Positions 8,773-17,812 of a stretch of DNA of 64,000 nt are shown piece after piece. The notes beneath the pieces were generated by a model, which saw only the letters and a list, made by a program, of their open reading frames with translations, was not told the DNA's origin and searched no databases. The position numbers were made by a program, and so were the translations under genes. The stretch is from Kitasatospora purpeofusca (GTDB lineage Bacteria; Actinomycetota; Actinomycetes; Streptomycetales; Streptomycetaceae), in the NCBI RefSeq assembly GCF_000718025.1, contig NZ_JODS01000029.1, positions 108,555 through 172,554 on the forward strand, given 5' to 3'. The stretch's first letter is position 1. The number at the start of each line of letters is the position of its first letter.

Positions 8773-9555
8773 CTAGCGGCCGCTCCCCCATGCCTCGGCA
8801 CCCGCCACCGGCGCCGCCCGCTCGGCCTCCACCGGCCGGGCCTGCAGCGGCCTGGCCTCCAGCGCCCGCCCCTGCACCTCCCGGGCGGTCGGCGCGGGCC
8901 ACACCGCCGGGGCCACCCGGCCGGTCGGCAGCCGGCCCGCCTCCACCGGGACGGCGTTCAGCAGGGCCCGCTGGCCGGCCTCCGCGGCCCGCACCCCCGG
9001 CACCGGCCGCGCGGCCGGTGCCGGGGACACCGCGGGCATCGCGGGCATCGCGGGCACACCCGGCATCGCGGGCACACCCGGCATCGCGGGCACACCCGGC
9101 ATCGCGGGCACGCCGGGCACCGCCCCGCCGACCGTGCCGAGGCCCGCGCCGGAGCTGGTCCGCATCCCGCCGCGGACCGCCGGGCCCACCGCCTCGGCGG
9201 CGGCCGGGGCCGCGCCCGGACGCTCGGCCACCGTCGCGGAGAGCCGCAGCACGAAGTTCCGCTCGGTCGGGTCGCCGTTCGGCCAGTCGCAGTCCTTGCT
9301 GCGCAGGATCCGGCTGCGCAGGCCGCCGGAGGTCTGCCACGGGTACGGCAGCACCCGGACGTTGGGCCGCCAGCCCACGCCCGGGACGCAGTGCTGCAGC
9401 TCCAGCTCCCACTCCTCGGCCTGCACGTCCAGCGAGGCCCCGGGCCTCCCCTCCAGCACGAACGTGCCGTACGGGGTGCGCACCACCGCGCGCTGCTCGT
9501 AGTAGGCGTCCTTGTCGAGCACGGTGATCCGCAGCGGCCCGTTCATTCGCAGCAT
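8773..9555 (-). CDS. Unknown protein with N-terminal beta-rich domain and VPAMPG repeats
   Basis: I do not recognise a family in these 260 residues. The first about 110 are compact, with many aromatic and charged residues (EEWELELQHCVPGVGWRPNVR, residues about 47-67) and one Cys-Asp-Trp-Pro stretch. This reads like a small beta-rich domain. The rest is Ala/Pro/Val-rich and contains four MPGVPA units in tandem encoded by an 18-bp DNA repeat, then a low-complexity tail. No signal peptide or membrane helix is seen. An AAGGG ribosome site about 6 bases before the ATG at 9555 supports this start; a second Met at residue 4 is possible. It is transcribed towards cmlR and away from the SARP regulator. 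Coding is supported by codon bias. Confidence 0.75.
   Translation of the reverse strand: MLRMNGPLRITVLDKDAYYEQRAVVRTPYGTFVLEGRPGASLDVQAEEWELELQHCVPGVGWRPNVRVLPYPWQTSGGLRSRILRSKDCDWPNGDPTERNFVLRLSATVAERPGAAPAAAEAVGPAVRGGMRTSSGAGLGTVGGAVPGVPAMPGVPAMPGVPAMPGVPAMPAMPAVSPAPAARPVPGVRAAEAGQRALLNAVPVEAGRLPTGRVAPAVWPAPTAREVQGRALEARPLQARPVEAERAAPVAGAEAWGSGR
9032..9120 (-). repeat. 18-bp tandem repeat encoding MPGVPA units
   Basis: About four to five near-identical copies of the unit GGCATCGCGGGCACACCC lie inside the gene at 8773-9555. The unit is in frame (six codons), so copy-number change would lengthen or shorten the protein without a frameshift. Confidence 0.85.
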
Positions 9556-10215
9556 GGTGGCCCTTCCCGGCGGTCGAAACTCTCGGAACCGCGACGGCCC
9601 CGCACTCTGATCGACGGGGCGCCCGGAGGCCCGGGTTCACCTCCCGACGACAGGTGAACCCCGGGTGGACGTTCGTCCGTTGAACTCGGGAGACGGGTCG
9701 TCCGGATTTCGCCCCGGAGCCCCGCGGCCGGTCCGGGGGCCCGCTCGGGCGTTCCCGTTCGGGCAGCCCGGCAGGCGCGATCGCGCACACCTGCCGAACC
9801 GCCGGGCACGCGCTCCGCCCTGACGGTCCGCGCCACTGGGATCCCGCTCCCGGGCCGCAGGTCCCGGCCGCCGCCGCCGGACCCTCGCGCAGCGCCGCCC
9901 GCACCCGCCGCCGCGGCACCCGACCCGCCCGGCGGCCCCTTCGTCAGCACGCGGACGACAGTGCCTCACCGGCGGCGCGACGGCGGACCCCGGCGGCGCG
10001 ACGGGCGGACGCACCGTCCGCCGCCGACCGGGGGACGCCCCCGCGCGCGCCCGCGGGGACCACGAACCGGCTGCCGTCAACCCCCCGGTCGGACAGATAC
10101 CCACCATTCCCGAAATCGCACACCGAACGTCACAAGACGAACCTCCAGCGTGGCTAGACTGCGCCCCGCACAGGGATGGAAACCCTCGTCCACCCGCTCT
10201 CACCAGGGAGGATCC
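9556..10215. other. Gene-less 660-base divergent region upstream of the SARP regulator
   Basis: It lies between two divergently transcribed genes. Open frames run through it but have neither start signals nor protein-like composition. The 10090-10150 stretch is less GC-rich (ACAGATACCCACCATTCC). A TAGACT -10 candidate lies at 10155. I see no other feature. Confidence 0.5.
10155..10160 (+). promoter_or_regulatory. Candidate -10 of the SARP regulator
   Basis: TAGACT fits TAnnnT and would give a leader of about 50 bases before the GTG at 10216. No canonical -35 lies at 17-18 bases upstream, so it may be activator-dependent. Confidence 0.35.
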
Positions 10216-13200
10216 GTGTTCGTTCGGCTGCTGGGCCCGGTGGAACTGCGGACCGCCGACGGCCGGTCCGTCGAGCCCGCCGCCGCCAAGCGGCGCGCCA
10301 CGCTGGCCCTGCTGGCGCTCGAACTCGGCCGCACCGTCCCGGTCGGACGCTTCTTCGAACTGCTCTGGGGTGACGCGCCGCCGGCCCGGGCCCGGGCCAC
10401 GCTGCAGGGCCACATCGCCGCGCTGCGCAAGCTGATCGCCGGTTCGGGCCTCGTCCTCTCCACCCGTCCGCCGGGCTACCGGCTGGACGGTCCGGCGGAC
10501 GCGGTGGACTCGCTGCTGTTCGAACGGCTGGTCGCCGACGCCGCCGACCGGAGCGCCCCGGACGGCGACGAGGCGGCGGCCGGGCTGCTGCGCCGGGCGC
10601 TCTCCCTGTGGCAGGGGCCCGCCGCGCTCGCCGACCTGCCCGAGACCGACCTGCGGGACGCGCTCGCCGACCGGCTGCGGAAGGACCGCACTCTCGCGCT
10701 GGAGGCCTGGGCCGACCGGCTGCTCCGGCTCGGGCTGGGCGCGGACGCCGTGCCCGAGCTGGACCGCGCCGCCGAGGCCGACCCGTGGAACGAGGCGCTG
10801 GCCGCGCGGCTGGTGCTCTGTCTGCAGCAGTCCGGTCGCTCGTGGGACGCCCTGAACGCCTATCACCGCACCCGCCGCCGGCTCGCCGCGGACCTCGGCG
10901 TCGGGCCGGGCAGCGCGCTGCGGTCGGCGGTGTCGGGGGTGCTGTCCGAGGACCCGGCACGACGCCCGGCGACGACAACGACTCCCGGGCCGGTCCGCAT
11001 CCTCGGCCGGCCCCGCCCCGGCACCGCACCGGCGACCACCCGCCCGGCCGCTGTCGCCCCGACAACCGCCGCCCGGCCCACCACCGCCCCGGCCGTCCGG
11101 CCGCCGACGGCGGTGCCGTTCGCGAGCTGCAAGTCGACCCCCCGCCCCTCCGGCGGCGGACGCCCGGCAGCCGCCCGGCCCGCACCCGCGTCCGCCGAGC
11201 CCGTCGCGCCCACCGCTCCCCCGGCCCCGGCCCCGACCCCCGCCCGGGCGACCGCCGCCCCCGACCAACTCCCCCGCCCGGCAGCCGGTTTCGTCGGCCG
11301 CGCCCCCGAACTCGCCTGGCTCTCGGACCGGTTGCGCGGCTCGGACCGCATCGACCCGGACCGCGCCGCCCCGGACGCCGTCGGCACACCCGACACACCC
11401 GGCGCACCCGGCGCACCCGGCGCCGCCCCCCTCGCCGTCCTGGTCGGCCCGGCCGGCACCGGCAAGACCGCCACCGCCCTCCGCTGGGCGCACGACGCGG
11501 CCGCCGCCTACCCCGACGGACGGCTCCACGCCGACCTCAACGCCTTCGGCCCCGGACGCCCCGCCGACCCCGCCGCCGTCCTCGGCCGGTTCCTGCACGC
11601 CCTGGGCGTACCGGAGTCCGAACTGCCCGCGGACCGCCCGGCCCGCGCCGCGCTGTACCGCTCGCTCAGCCGCGACCGCCGCCTGCTGGTGGTCCTGGAC
11701 GACGTCGCGGACGCCGGGGACCTCACCGACCTGCTGCCCGCCGGTCCCGGCTGCGCGACCGTGGTCACCAGCCGCAGCACCCTGGCGGACCTCGTGGTCA
11801 CCGAGGGCGCCGCCCTGCTGCGCCTCGGCCCGCTGCCCGCCGAGGAGGCCGGGCACCTGCTGGAGCACCTGCTCGGCCGCCCCCGGGTGGCCGCCGAACC
11901 GGAGGCCGCCGCCCGGCTCGCCGAGCTCTGCGGACGGCTGCCGCTCGCCCTGCGGATCGTCGCCGCCCGGCTGGCCACCCACCCCGCCTGGGCGGTCGCC
12001 GACCTGCTGCCCGAACTCGACGACGAGCGGACCAGGCTGCACGCCCTGGACACCCGGGGCAGCAGCAGCCTGCGCGCCGCGCTGGACCGGACGCTGCGCC
12101 ACCTGACCGGTACGGCGGCCCACCTGCTGGCCCTGCTCGCCGTCCACCCCGGCCGGGAGACCGACGTGCCCGCCGCGGCCGCACTGCTCGGCGCCGGCCC
12201 GGACGAGGCCCGGGACGCGCTGGCCGCCCTGGCCGCGCACCACCTGCTCACCGAGATCGCGCCCGGCCGCTACCGCCGCTGCGACCTGGTCCGGCTCTAC
12301 GGGGCCGAACTCCTCGACGAGCGGCACGCGTCCGAGCACGCCACCGCCACCGCCGCGCTGGCCGACCACTACCTGGCGACGGTGGCGCACGGCGCCGCCC
12401 TGCTCCAGCCCGCCCCGGGCGCCGCCGGTCCCACCGGCACCGGCCCCGGCGGCCCCGTCGGCCCCGGCGGCCCCGTCGGCCTCGGTGGCCCGCCGCCGAG
12501 GTCCGGCGGCCGCCGCGCCGCCCGGCCCCATCTGCCCACCGTCCGCTCGATCCTGGACTGGTTCCAGGCCGAGGAGCCCGCCGTCCGGGGCCTGGTCTCA
12601 GCCGCCGCCGAGAGCGGCGACCACGACCGCGCCTGGCGGCTCGCCTACCGCGCCGACGGCCTCTACTACAGCGTCGGGCGCCGCCCGGACCGGCTGGCCT
12701 GCCTGCGGACCGGACTCGACGCGGCCGGCCGCACCGGCGATCCCGCGGCGGTGGCCGCGATGGAGGCCGTCACGGCCCGCGCCCTGAGCGGCCGGGGCCG
12801 GACGGTGGAGGCGCACCGGCTGGCCCTCCGGGCGGTCGACCGCAGTTCCGGCACCGACGACGCGGTCCGGGTGCAGGCGCTCACCGTGCTGGCCGTGACC
12901 ACGGCGGCCGGCGGCCGACCCGACGAGGCGGTCCGGCTCGGCGAGCGGGCGATCGCCCTCGCCGAGACGCACGGCCACGCCGAGCACGCCCCCTACGCGC
13001 TCAGCAACACCGCCGGCCTGTACGGCCTGGCCGGCGATCCGGCCCAGGCGCTGCGCCGGGCCCGGGAGGCCAGGTCCCTGCTCGTCGAGCACCCGCTGGC
13101 CGTGTTCCACCTCTCCGCGATGATCAACGAGGCGCACGCCCTGCAACTGCTCGGCCGCCACGGCGACGCGGAGGAGGCCTGGCGGCAGACGGTGGAGCGC

Positions 13201-13389
13201 TGCCGGTTCGCCGGCGCCGTCCATCTGCACGCGGTGGCCGAACGCCACTTCGCCGACTTCCTGCTGGCGACCGGCCGCACCCCGGAGGCCGTCGGCACCC
13301 TGCGGGCGGCGCGCGGCCTGTACGGGCGGCTCGGCGACACCGCGATCGTCAGCGAGCTGGACCGGCGGCTGGCGGTGTTAGCCGGCTGA
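10216..13389 (+). CDS. AfsR-like SARP regulator with NB-ARC and TPR domains, TTA codon near the end
   Basis: Transcriptional activator of the AfsR/SARP type, often controlling secondary metabolism. GTG at 10216 follows GGGAGGA by 3-4 bases; upstream in-frame codons look non-coding. It has 1057 residues. An OmpR-like winged helix (about 1-95) and a bacterial transcriptional activation domain (about 97-250, FERLVADAADR and RALSLWQGPAAL) come first. A long Pro/Ala/Thr linker follows, then an NTPase module with P-loop VGPAGTGKTATA near residue 410 and Walker B LLVVLDDVADA near 491, then a C-terminal TPR-like helical array (about 770-1050). Codon 1055 is TTA (13378-13380), read by the developmentally regulated bldA tRNA in Streptomyces. 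The final bases overlap the convergent gene. No biosynthetic cluster is adjacent, so its target is unknown. Confidence 0.9.
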   Translation: MFVRLLGPVELRTADGRSVEPAAAKRRATLALLALELGRTVPVGRFFELLWGDAPPARARATLQGHIAALRKLIAGSGLVLSTRPPGYRLDGPADAVDSLLFERLVADAADRSAPDGDEAAAGLLRRALSLWQGPAALADLPETDLRDALADRLRKDRTLALEAWADRLLRLGLGADAVPELDRAAEADPWNEALAARLVLCLQQSGRSWDALNAYHRTRRRLAADLGVGPGSALRSAVSGVLSEDPARRPATTTTPGPVRILGRPRPGTAPATTRPAAVAPTTAARPTTAPAVRPPTAVPFASCKSTPRPSGGGRPAAARPAPASAEPVAPTAPPAPAPTPARATAAPDQLPRPAAGFVGRAPELAWLSDRLRGSDRIDPDRAAPDAVGTPDTPGAPGAPGAAPLAVLVGPAGTGKTATALRWAHDAAAAYPDGRLHADLNAFGPGRPADPAAVLGRFLHALGVPESELPADRPARAALYRSLSRDRRLLVVLDDVADAGDLTDLLPAGPGCATVVTSRSTLADLVVTEGAALLRLGPLPAEEAGHLLEHLLGRPRVAAEPEAAARLAELCGRLPLALRIVAARLATHPAWAVADLLPELDDERTRLHALDTRGSSSLRAALDRTLRHLTGTAAHLLALLAVHPGRETDVPAAAALLGAGPDEARDALAALAAHHLLTEIAPGRYRRCDLVRLYGAELLDERHASEHATATAALADHYLATVAHGAALLQPAPGAAGPTGTGPGGPVGPGGPVGLGGPPPRSGGRRAARPHLPTVRSILDWFQAEEPAVRGLVSAAAESGDHDRAWRLAYRADGLYYSVGRRPDRLACLRTGLDAAGRTGDPAAVAAMEAVTARALSGRGRTVEAHRLALRAVDRSSGTDDAVRVQALTVLAVTTAAGGRPDEAVRLGERAIALAETHGHAEHAPYALSNTAGLYGLAGDPAQALRRAREARSLLVEHPLAVFHLSAMINEAHALQLLGRHGDAEEAWRQTVERCRFAGAVHLHAVAERHFADFLLATGRTPEAVGTLRAARGLYGRLGDTAIVSELDRRLAVLAG

Positions 13390-13827
13390 GGCGCGTCCGG
13401 ACTCCGGGTCCCCCACCCCGGACTCCCCCGTCGACTCCGCCTCCCCCCTCGGCCCGGCGGTCAGCTCGGCCGTCAGCATCGTGACGCCGTCCTCACCGAA
13501 GCGGTGCAGCAGCAGCGCCACCCACTCCACGGCCTCGGCCCGTTCCCGCGCCGTCCACGCTCCCGCCGACGGGTGCTCGTCCACCACCAGGGCCTCGGCG
13601 ATCAGCCGCAGCCCCTCCGGCGCCGCCGGCGGCGGACCGTCCGGCTCCGGACCGGCCCCGGCCAACCGCCGGGCGGCCGCGACCACCACCGCCCCGGCGG
13701 CCGGGGGCACCGCCCATCCGCCGTCGGCAGGTTCCCCGCCGCCGGACCCGTCCTCGCCGGGCCGCTCCGCCGCGAGCCACCCCGCGACCAGCTCCCGGAC
13801 TCCCGCCCCACCCACCGCTTCCGCCAT
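13378..13827 (-). CDS. Unknown small alpha-helical protein, convergent with the SARP gene
   Basis: I do not recognise this 149-residue protein (from ATG 13827). It is Ala/Glu/Gly-rich with helical stretches such as VRELVAGWLAAERPGED and a conserved-looking core ALVVDEHPSAGAWTARERAEAVEWVALLLHRFGEDGV (about 37 residues near the C-terminal third). No membrane helix or signal peptide is seen. Alternative starts at 13863 (ATG) and 13893 (GTG) also lack a ribosome site, so the N-terminus is uncertain. An interrupted palindrome, GTCACNGTGAC, lies just upstream near 13870. Its TAA stop is the exact complement of the TTA codon in the SARP gene; the two coding regions overlap by 12 bases tail to tail. 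Confidence 0.6.
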   Translation of the reverse strand: MAEAVGGAGVRELVAGWLAAERPGEDGSGGGEPADGGWAVPPAAGAVVVAAARRLAGAGPEPDGPPPAAPEGLRLIAEALVVDEHPSAGAWTARERAEAVEWVALLLHRFGEDGVTMLTAELTAGPRGEAESTGESGVGDPESGRASAG

Positions 13828-13955
13828 GGCGGCCAGCTTGCCAGGACCGCGTCCCGAGGTCATCACTGTCACGGTGACGGATACGGCCCGCACCCCGCCG
13901 CGCGTTCACCGGGCTCCCCGACCGGCCCGGCGGGGCCACCCCGCTACGCCCCGAC

Positions 13956-14492
13956 CTACGCCCCGACCTCCCCGTCGATCGCCTCCCGCAGGAAGTCCGC
14001 GTGCCCGTTGTGCCGCGCGTACTCGTGGATCAGGTGGAGCATCACCAGCCGCAGCGAGACCTCCGCCTGCCAGCGCGCCTGGTACCCGGTGACGTCCAGC
14101 GACTCCGCCTCGCGCTCGATCCGCCGGGCGTGCTCCACCTCCGCCTCCCAGGCCGCGAAGGCCTCGGCCCGGTCCGCGCCGTCCGCGTCGTAGGCGGCCT
14201 GGAAGTCGCCCTCGGCTGACCACACCAGCGGGATGTCCTGCGCGTCGATGACCCGCCGGAACCAGGTCCGCTCGACCTCCGCCATGTGGCGCACCAGCCC
14301 GAGCAGGGTCAGCGTGGACGGCGGGCTCGACCTCAGCCGCAGCTGCTCGTCCGTCAACCCGGCGCACTTCATCGCCAGGGTGGCCCGGTGGAAGTCCAGG
14401 AACGCCCGCAGCGTCTCGCGCTCGCCCCCGGTCAGCGGCGGGGCGGTCCGCCCGTCCCCCGCGCCGCTCCCCGCGCCCGTCCCCATCCCCAT
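13956..14492 (-). CDS. DinB/DUF664-family metalloprotein-like protein
   Basis: Four-helix-bundle protein of the DinB superfamily, DUF664 branch common in actinobacteria. Members are related to mycothiol-dependent enzymes and usually carry a His triad for a metal. Here the pattern is visible as FLDFHRATL (first His), GLVRHMAEVERTWF (second) and HLIHEYARHNGHADF (third), spaced as in the family. It has 178 residues from ATG 14492, which follows GGGGAG by 5 bases. Longer frames upstream are not protein-like. The N-terminal 20 residues are Gly-rich and probably disordered. It is transcribed away from the methyltransferase at 14769. The substrate is unknown. Confidence 0.85.
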   Translation of the reverse strand: MGMGTGAGSGAGDGRTAPPLTGGERETLRAFLDFHRATLAMKCAGLTDEQLRLRSSPPSTLTLLGLVRHMAEVERTWFRRVIDAQDIPLVWSAEGDFQAAYDADGADRAEAFAAWEAEVEHARRIEREAESLDVTGYQARWQAEVSLRLVMLHLIHEYARHNGHADFLREAIDGEVGA

Positions 14493-14768
14493 GGCACTCC
14501 CCGTTTCCGTCGGACCCGAACGATCGGCGCCCAGTCTCCCAGCCCGCTCCTCTTCCGCCCACCCATTTCCCACCCGTCCCTCCTGACCTGCTCCTCCCCT
14601 CCCGAAACCACTTCCTTCGGGTAGTTCCACCACCGGCCGGTTTGGGTACGTACTGCGGCGCGCGCCCGCGGGAGGCCCGGTCCACCGGCCCTTCCCCGCC
14701 CGCGCCGTCACCCCGGCCACCGCCTTCACCCGGCCGTCGCCACGACACACGAGGAGCTCGAGCGAGCC

Positions 14769-15578
14769 ATGAACCAGGACCGCATCCCAGGACCGGTACG
14801 CCGGACCTACGGCGCCGACGACCTCTCACAGGCCGCCTCCTTCGCGGGCGGATTCATCAACTTCGGCGACTGGAGCGGCATTCGCACCACCGACCCGACG
14901 ACCGAGGACCGCGTCCGCAGCCAGGAGAACCTCTACCGCCGGGTGCTGCGCGCCTTCCCCGGGCCCGCCGAGTCGCTGCGGCTCGGCGAGGTGGGCTGCG
15001 GACGCGGACTGGGCGCGGCGCTCGCGCTCTGCGAGTTCCGGTTCGCCGCCGTCACCGGGGTCGACATCCACCCCGACCAGATCGAGCGCGCCCGCGCCGT
15101 CAACGCCAAGGCGCTGGCGACCTTCCCGGACCGGCTCGGCTACACCCTGGGCTCCGCCGACGACCTGCCCTTCGCGGACGCCTCACTGGACGGCCTGTAC
15201 TCGGTCGAGGCGGCCCAGCACTTCCGCGAGCTGACCGGTTTCGCCCACGAGGCGGCCCGGGTGCTGCGCCCAGGCGGGCGCCTGGTGGTGACCACCTTCT
15301 TCTCCGCCGAGGGGGCCGATGTGGTCGAGCGGCTGAGCATCCTGCTCGGCAGCTTCGCCAACGGGCTGGACGTCGCCCACCCGCTGGCCGGCTTCACGTC
15401 CGACCTCGGGGCGGCCGGCTTCGCCGAGGTCACCGCGGAGTCCATCGGCCCGGACGTCTGGCCCGGCCTCGACCGCTATCTCGAGGGCACCGTCCCGCCC
15501 GGCCACTGGACCCGCAACTTCCTCCCCGCCTGGCGGGACGGCCTGCTCGACTACTACCTGCTCACCGCGACCCGCTGA
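14769..15578 (+). CDS. Class I SAM-dependent methyltransferase
   Basis: Cytosolic small-molecule methyltransferase of 269 residues. Motif I is LGEVGCGRGLGAAL (about residue 73), followed by the acidic ribose-binding VTGVDIHPDQIERAR and by motif II/III regions DLPFADASLDGLYSVEAAQHF and VLRPGGRLVVTTFF. This layout matches the polyketide O-methyltransferase/demethylrifamycin-methylase-like branch. It starts with ATG 14769; a GAGGAG lies about 11 bases upstream. A 276-base divergent promoter region separates it from the DinB-like gene. No biosynthetic genes are adjacent, so the acceptor cannot be named. Confidence 0.85.
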   Translation: MNQDRIPGPVRRTYGADDLSQAASFAGGFINFGDWSGIRTTDPTTEDRVRSQENLYRRVLRAFPGPAESLRLGEVGCGRGLGAALALCEFRFAAVTGVDIHPDQIERARAVNAKALATFPDRLGYTLGSADDLPFADASLDGLYSVEAAQHFRELTGFAHEAARVLRPGGRLVVTTFFSAEGADVVERLSILLGSFANGLDVAHPLAGFTSDLGAAGFAEVTAESIGPDVWPGLDRYLEGTVPPGHWTRNFLPAWRDGLLDYYLLTATR

Positions 15579-15701
15579 CCCCGGCCCTCGCCGACCCCCC
15601 GCCGTCCAGCACCCGAGCGATCCCCGCACGCCGCGGGGATCGCCTGACCCGGCCGGGCCCGTGGGCCGGTCAGTCCCTGACCCGGTCGGCCAGTGGACCG
15701 G

Positions 15702-17708
15702 TCAGCCCGTGTGCACCAGCAGCGCGCTCCGGACGGCCGACTCCAGCGCGCCCTCGATCCAGGCCGGCTTCGTCGAGGTGTGGTCCCCCGCGAAGTGCAG
15801 CGGCCCCTCGGAGCCGGGGATGTCGGGGAACAGCTCGGTGTGCTGACCCGGCAGCAGCACCGAGGCCTCCCCGTAGGCGTAGTGGTCACGCATCCACGAC
15901 TGCGTCCTGCCCTTCGTGGTGAAGAAGACCTCGCAGCGGCGGCCGAAGACGGCCTGCACCCCGGCCAGCGCCCGCAGGTAGCGCTCCTCGTCGGCGTAGG
16001 CGTCCCACTTCAGCGCGTCGTCCGCCCAGCTGTAGGAGGCCAGCACCACGCCGCCCTCGCTGCCCTTCACCGGGTGGTCGGGCTGGAAGTAGACGAACCG
16101 GTTGGCGTGGTCGGTCACCGCGCCGCCGCCGCGCACACGGGCGGCCTCCGGGTCGCCGCCGACCGGGCGGAAGGCCGCGAAGCACTCCCGCAGCTCGCCG
16201 GGCACGCTCACCCCGAGCGCCTTCACCGAACCGTGCGCCCCGAGGTACCGCCCGTCGGTGACCTTGCCCTGCTGGTACTTCCGGTAGAGGCCGGGCTCCA
16301 CCGAGTCCAGCGCGGCCCGCCAGTCCTCCTCGGTGAACTCCCACCAGCGGCGGGAGAACTCCAGCAGCACCTTGGTCGCGGCGTCGTAGTGGAGTTCGGT
16401 GACCGCCCGCCGCTTGCCGTAGCCGAGCGGCGGGTCGAAGGTGACGTGCCGCAGCCCGGCGAAGGGCACGGTCACGATCGCCTCGTCCCCCTCGAAGACC
16501 TCGGCGACCCCTCCGCGGCCGGTCCCGCCGTCCTCGGAGACGGTGTGCACCCGGACCTTGCCGCCCTGCCGGTCGATCCGCACCGCGCGCCGGTCGAAGC
16601 GCACCTTCCCCTTCACCGCCGCGTACAGGGCGTCGACGAGCTTCGCCGTGCCGCCCTCGATCTCCCAGAACCTCGTCCTCGGGTCGATCAGAGCGGCGGA
16701 CAGGAAGCTGTGCACGAAGGAGAGGTGCAGCCGCGAGGTCACGTTCTGGACGGTGCCGATCAGGTCGATCGTCCTGGTGTCGAGCCCGCCCTGCTCGGTG
16801 AGGTACCGGTACATCGACCAGTGCCCGTACCGCCGCAGCACGGTGGCCCAGCCCTCCACCAGGGCCGTTCCCTCCTTGCCCCGGACCAGTGCCAGCGCGC
16901 TCTCCAGCGCCTCGGCGTAGATCACGGCGGCGGTCCGGCCGCGGTTGGGCCCGGTGACGCCGAAGGACCCGTTGACCGCCGAGGGGTCCCGCTCGTAGTC
17001 GGCCCGCCGGACGTGCAGCCCGTTGACATGGATCCAGGTGCGGTTGGTCCGCTGCGAGGGGTTCTGCGGGTCGACGTCCACCAGCAGGAACTCCTGCCGC
17101 GGCAGCCGGTACTTGTCGAGCAGCGCCATCACCAGCGGGTGGCTCTCGGGCAGCCGCATCGCCCCCGCCTCGGCGTAGAGCAGGGGGTCGGCGAAGGGCT
17201 GGGCGGCGTTCTCGTGGCCGCCCTTGCGGAAGGTCTTGATCCGGCCGCCGACGCGGTTGCCGTTGGCCTCGATCACGACGACGTCGTGCCCCGCCCGGTT
17301 GAGCAGGTCGGCGGCGAGCAGTCCGGCCGGTCCGGCCCCGACGACCAGCACCCGCTTGGTCCCCCGGGCGCGGCCCGGCGGCAGGCCGTTCCGGACGATC
17401 TCCAGATAGCCCGGGGCGAGCGGCCGGTCGAGCTCGTCGTGGACGGCGATGGCGCGGGCGACCATGGTGTACGCCCGCTCGTCGGTCCCGGGCGGCACGG
17501 CGGTCGGGGGCACTGCGGTCGGCGGGTCGGCCGCGGGCGGGACGGTCGGCGGGGCGGCGGGGGCGAGCGCGGCGGCGGGAACGGCGGCGGCGGTGAGACC
17601 GGCGGCGAGCACCGACGCGCCGGTCACCGCGACGACCGACCGCCGGGCCGGTCCGGGCACGACGCCGGTCGTGTCCGGGCGGGGAACGTCCAAGTCTTCA
17701 GTGGTCAT
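15702..17708 (-). CDS. Exported flavin-containing L-amino-acid/monoamine oxidase
   Basis: FAD oxidase that would convert an amino acid or amine to the oxo product with release of ammonia and H2O2. It has 668 residues. A twin-arginine-like leader (ARRSVVAVTGASVLAAG) is followed by an Ala/Pro spacer. The dinucleotide-binding motif VVGAGPAGLLAADLL lies near residue 118, with NGNRVGGRIKTF after it. The C-terminal FAD clamp is LHFAGDHTSTKPAWIEGALES. Length and architecture recall the Streptomyces L-glutamate/L-amino-acid oxidases. The ATG at 17708 was chosen because it precedes the leader. The reading frame continues open far upstream, but that part is the shadow of the next gene. The SDR gene lies 104 bases upstream on the same strand. 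Substrate specificity cannot be told from sequence. Confidence 0.87.
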   Translation of the reverse strand: MTTEDLDVPRPDTTGVVPGPARRSVVAVTGASVLAAGLTAAAVPAAALAPAAPPTVPPAADPPTAVPPTAVPPGTDERAYTMVARAIAVHDELDRPLAPGYLEIVRNGLPPGRARGTKRVLVVGAGPAGLLAADLLNRAGHDVVVIEANGNRVGGRIKTFRKGGHENAAQPFADPLLYAEAGAMRLPESHPLVMALLDKYRLPRQEFLLVDVDPQNPSQRTNRTWIHVNGLHVRRADYERDPSAVNGSFGVTGPNRGRTAAVIYAEALESALALVRGKEGTALVEGWATVLRRYGHWSMYRYLTEQGGLDTRTIDLIGTVQNVTSRLHLSFVHSFLSAALIDPRTRFWEIEGGTAKLVDALYAAVKGKVRFDRRAVRIDRQGGKVRVHTVSEDGGTGRGGVAEVFEGDEAIVTVPFAGLRHVTFDPPLGYGKRRAVTELHYDAATKVLLEFSRRWWEFTEEDWRAALDSVEPGLYRKYQQGKVTDGRYLGAHGSVKALGVSVPGELRECFAAFRPVGGDPEAARVRGGGAVTDHANRFVYFQPDHPVKGSEGGVVLASYSWADDALKWDAYADEERYLRALAGVQAVFGRRCEVFFTTKGRTQSWMRDHYAYGEASVLLPGQHTELFPDIPGSEGPLHFAGDHTSTKPAWIEGALESAVRSALLVHTG

Positions 17709-17812
17709 GGCGCACCACTCTTGGCGCACGAACGGCCCGACGGAACCACAGTCACCCGGACGGGAGGTATCCACCACCCGATCGCGTGGCACCGCTCGCC
17801 CCGCCTTGACGC

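Noticed and set aside
9032..9120. Regularly repeated 18-bp units resembling a short CRISPR array
   Set aside because: Units are directly adjacent without spacers and lie in frame inside a coding gene; no cas genes are present.
9961..10215. N-terminal extension of the SARP protein by 85 codons
   Set aside because: The extension is Arg/Pro-rich and not protein-like. GTG 10216 has GGGAGGA and starts exactly at the winged-helix domain.
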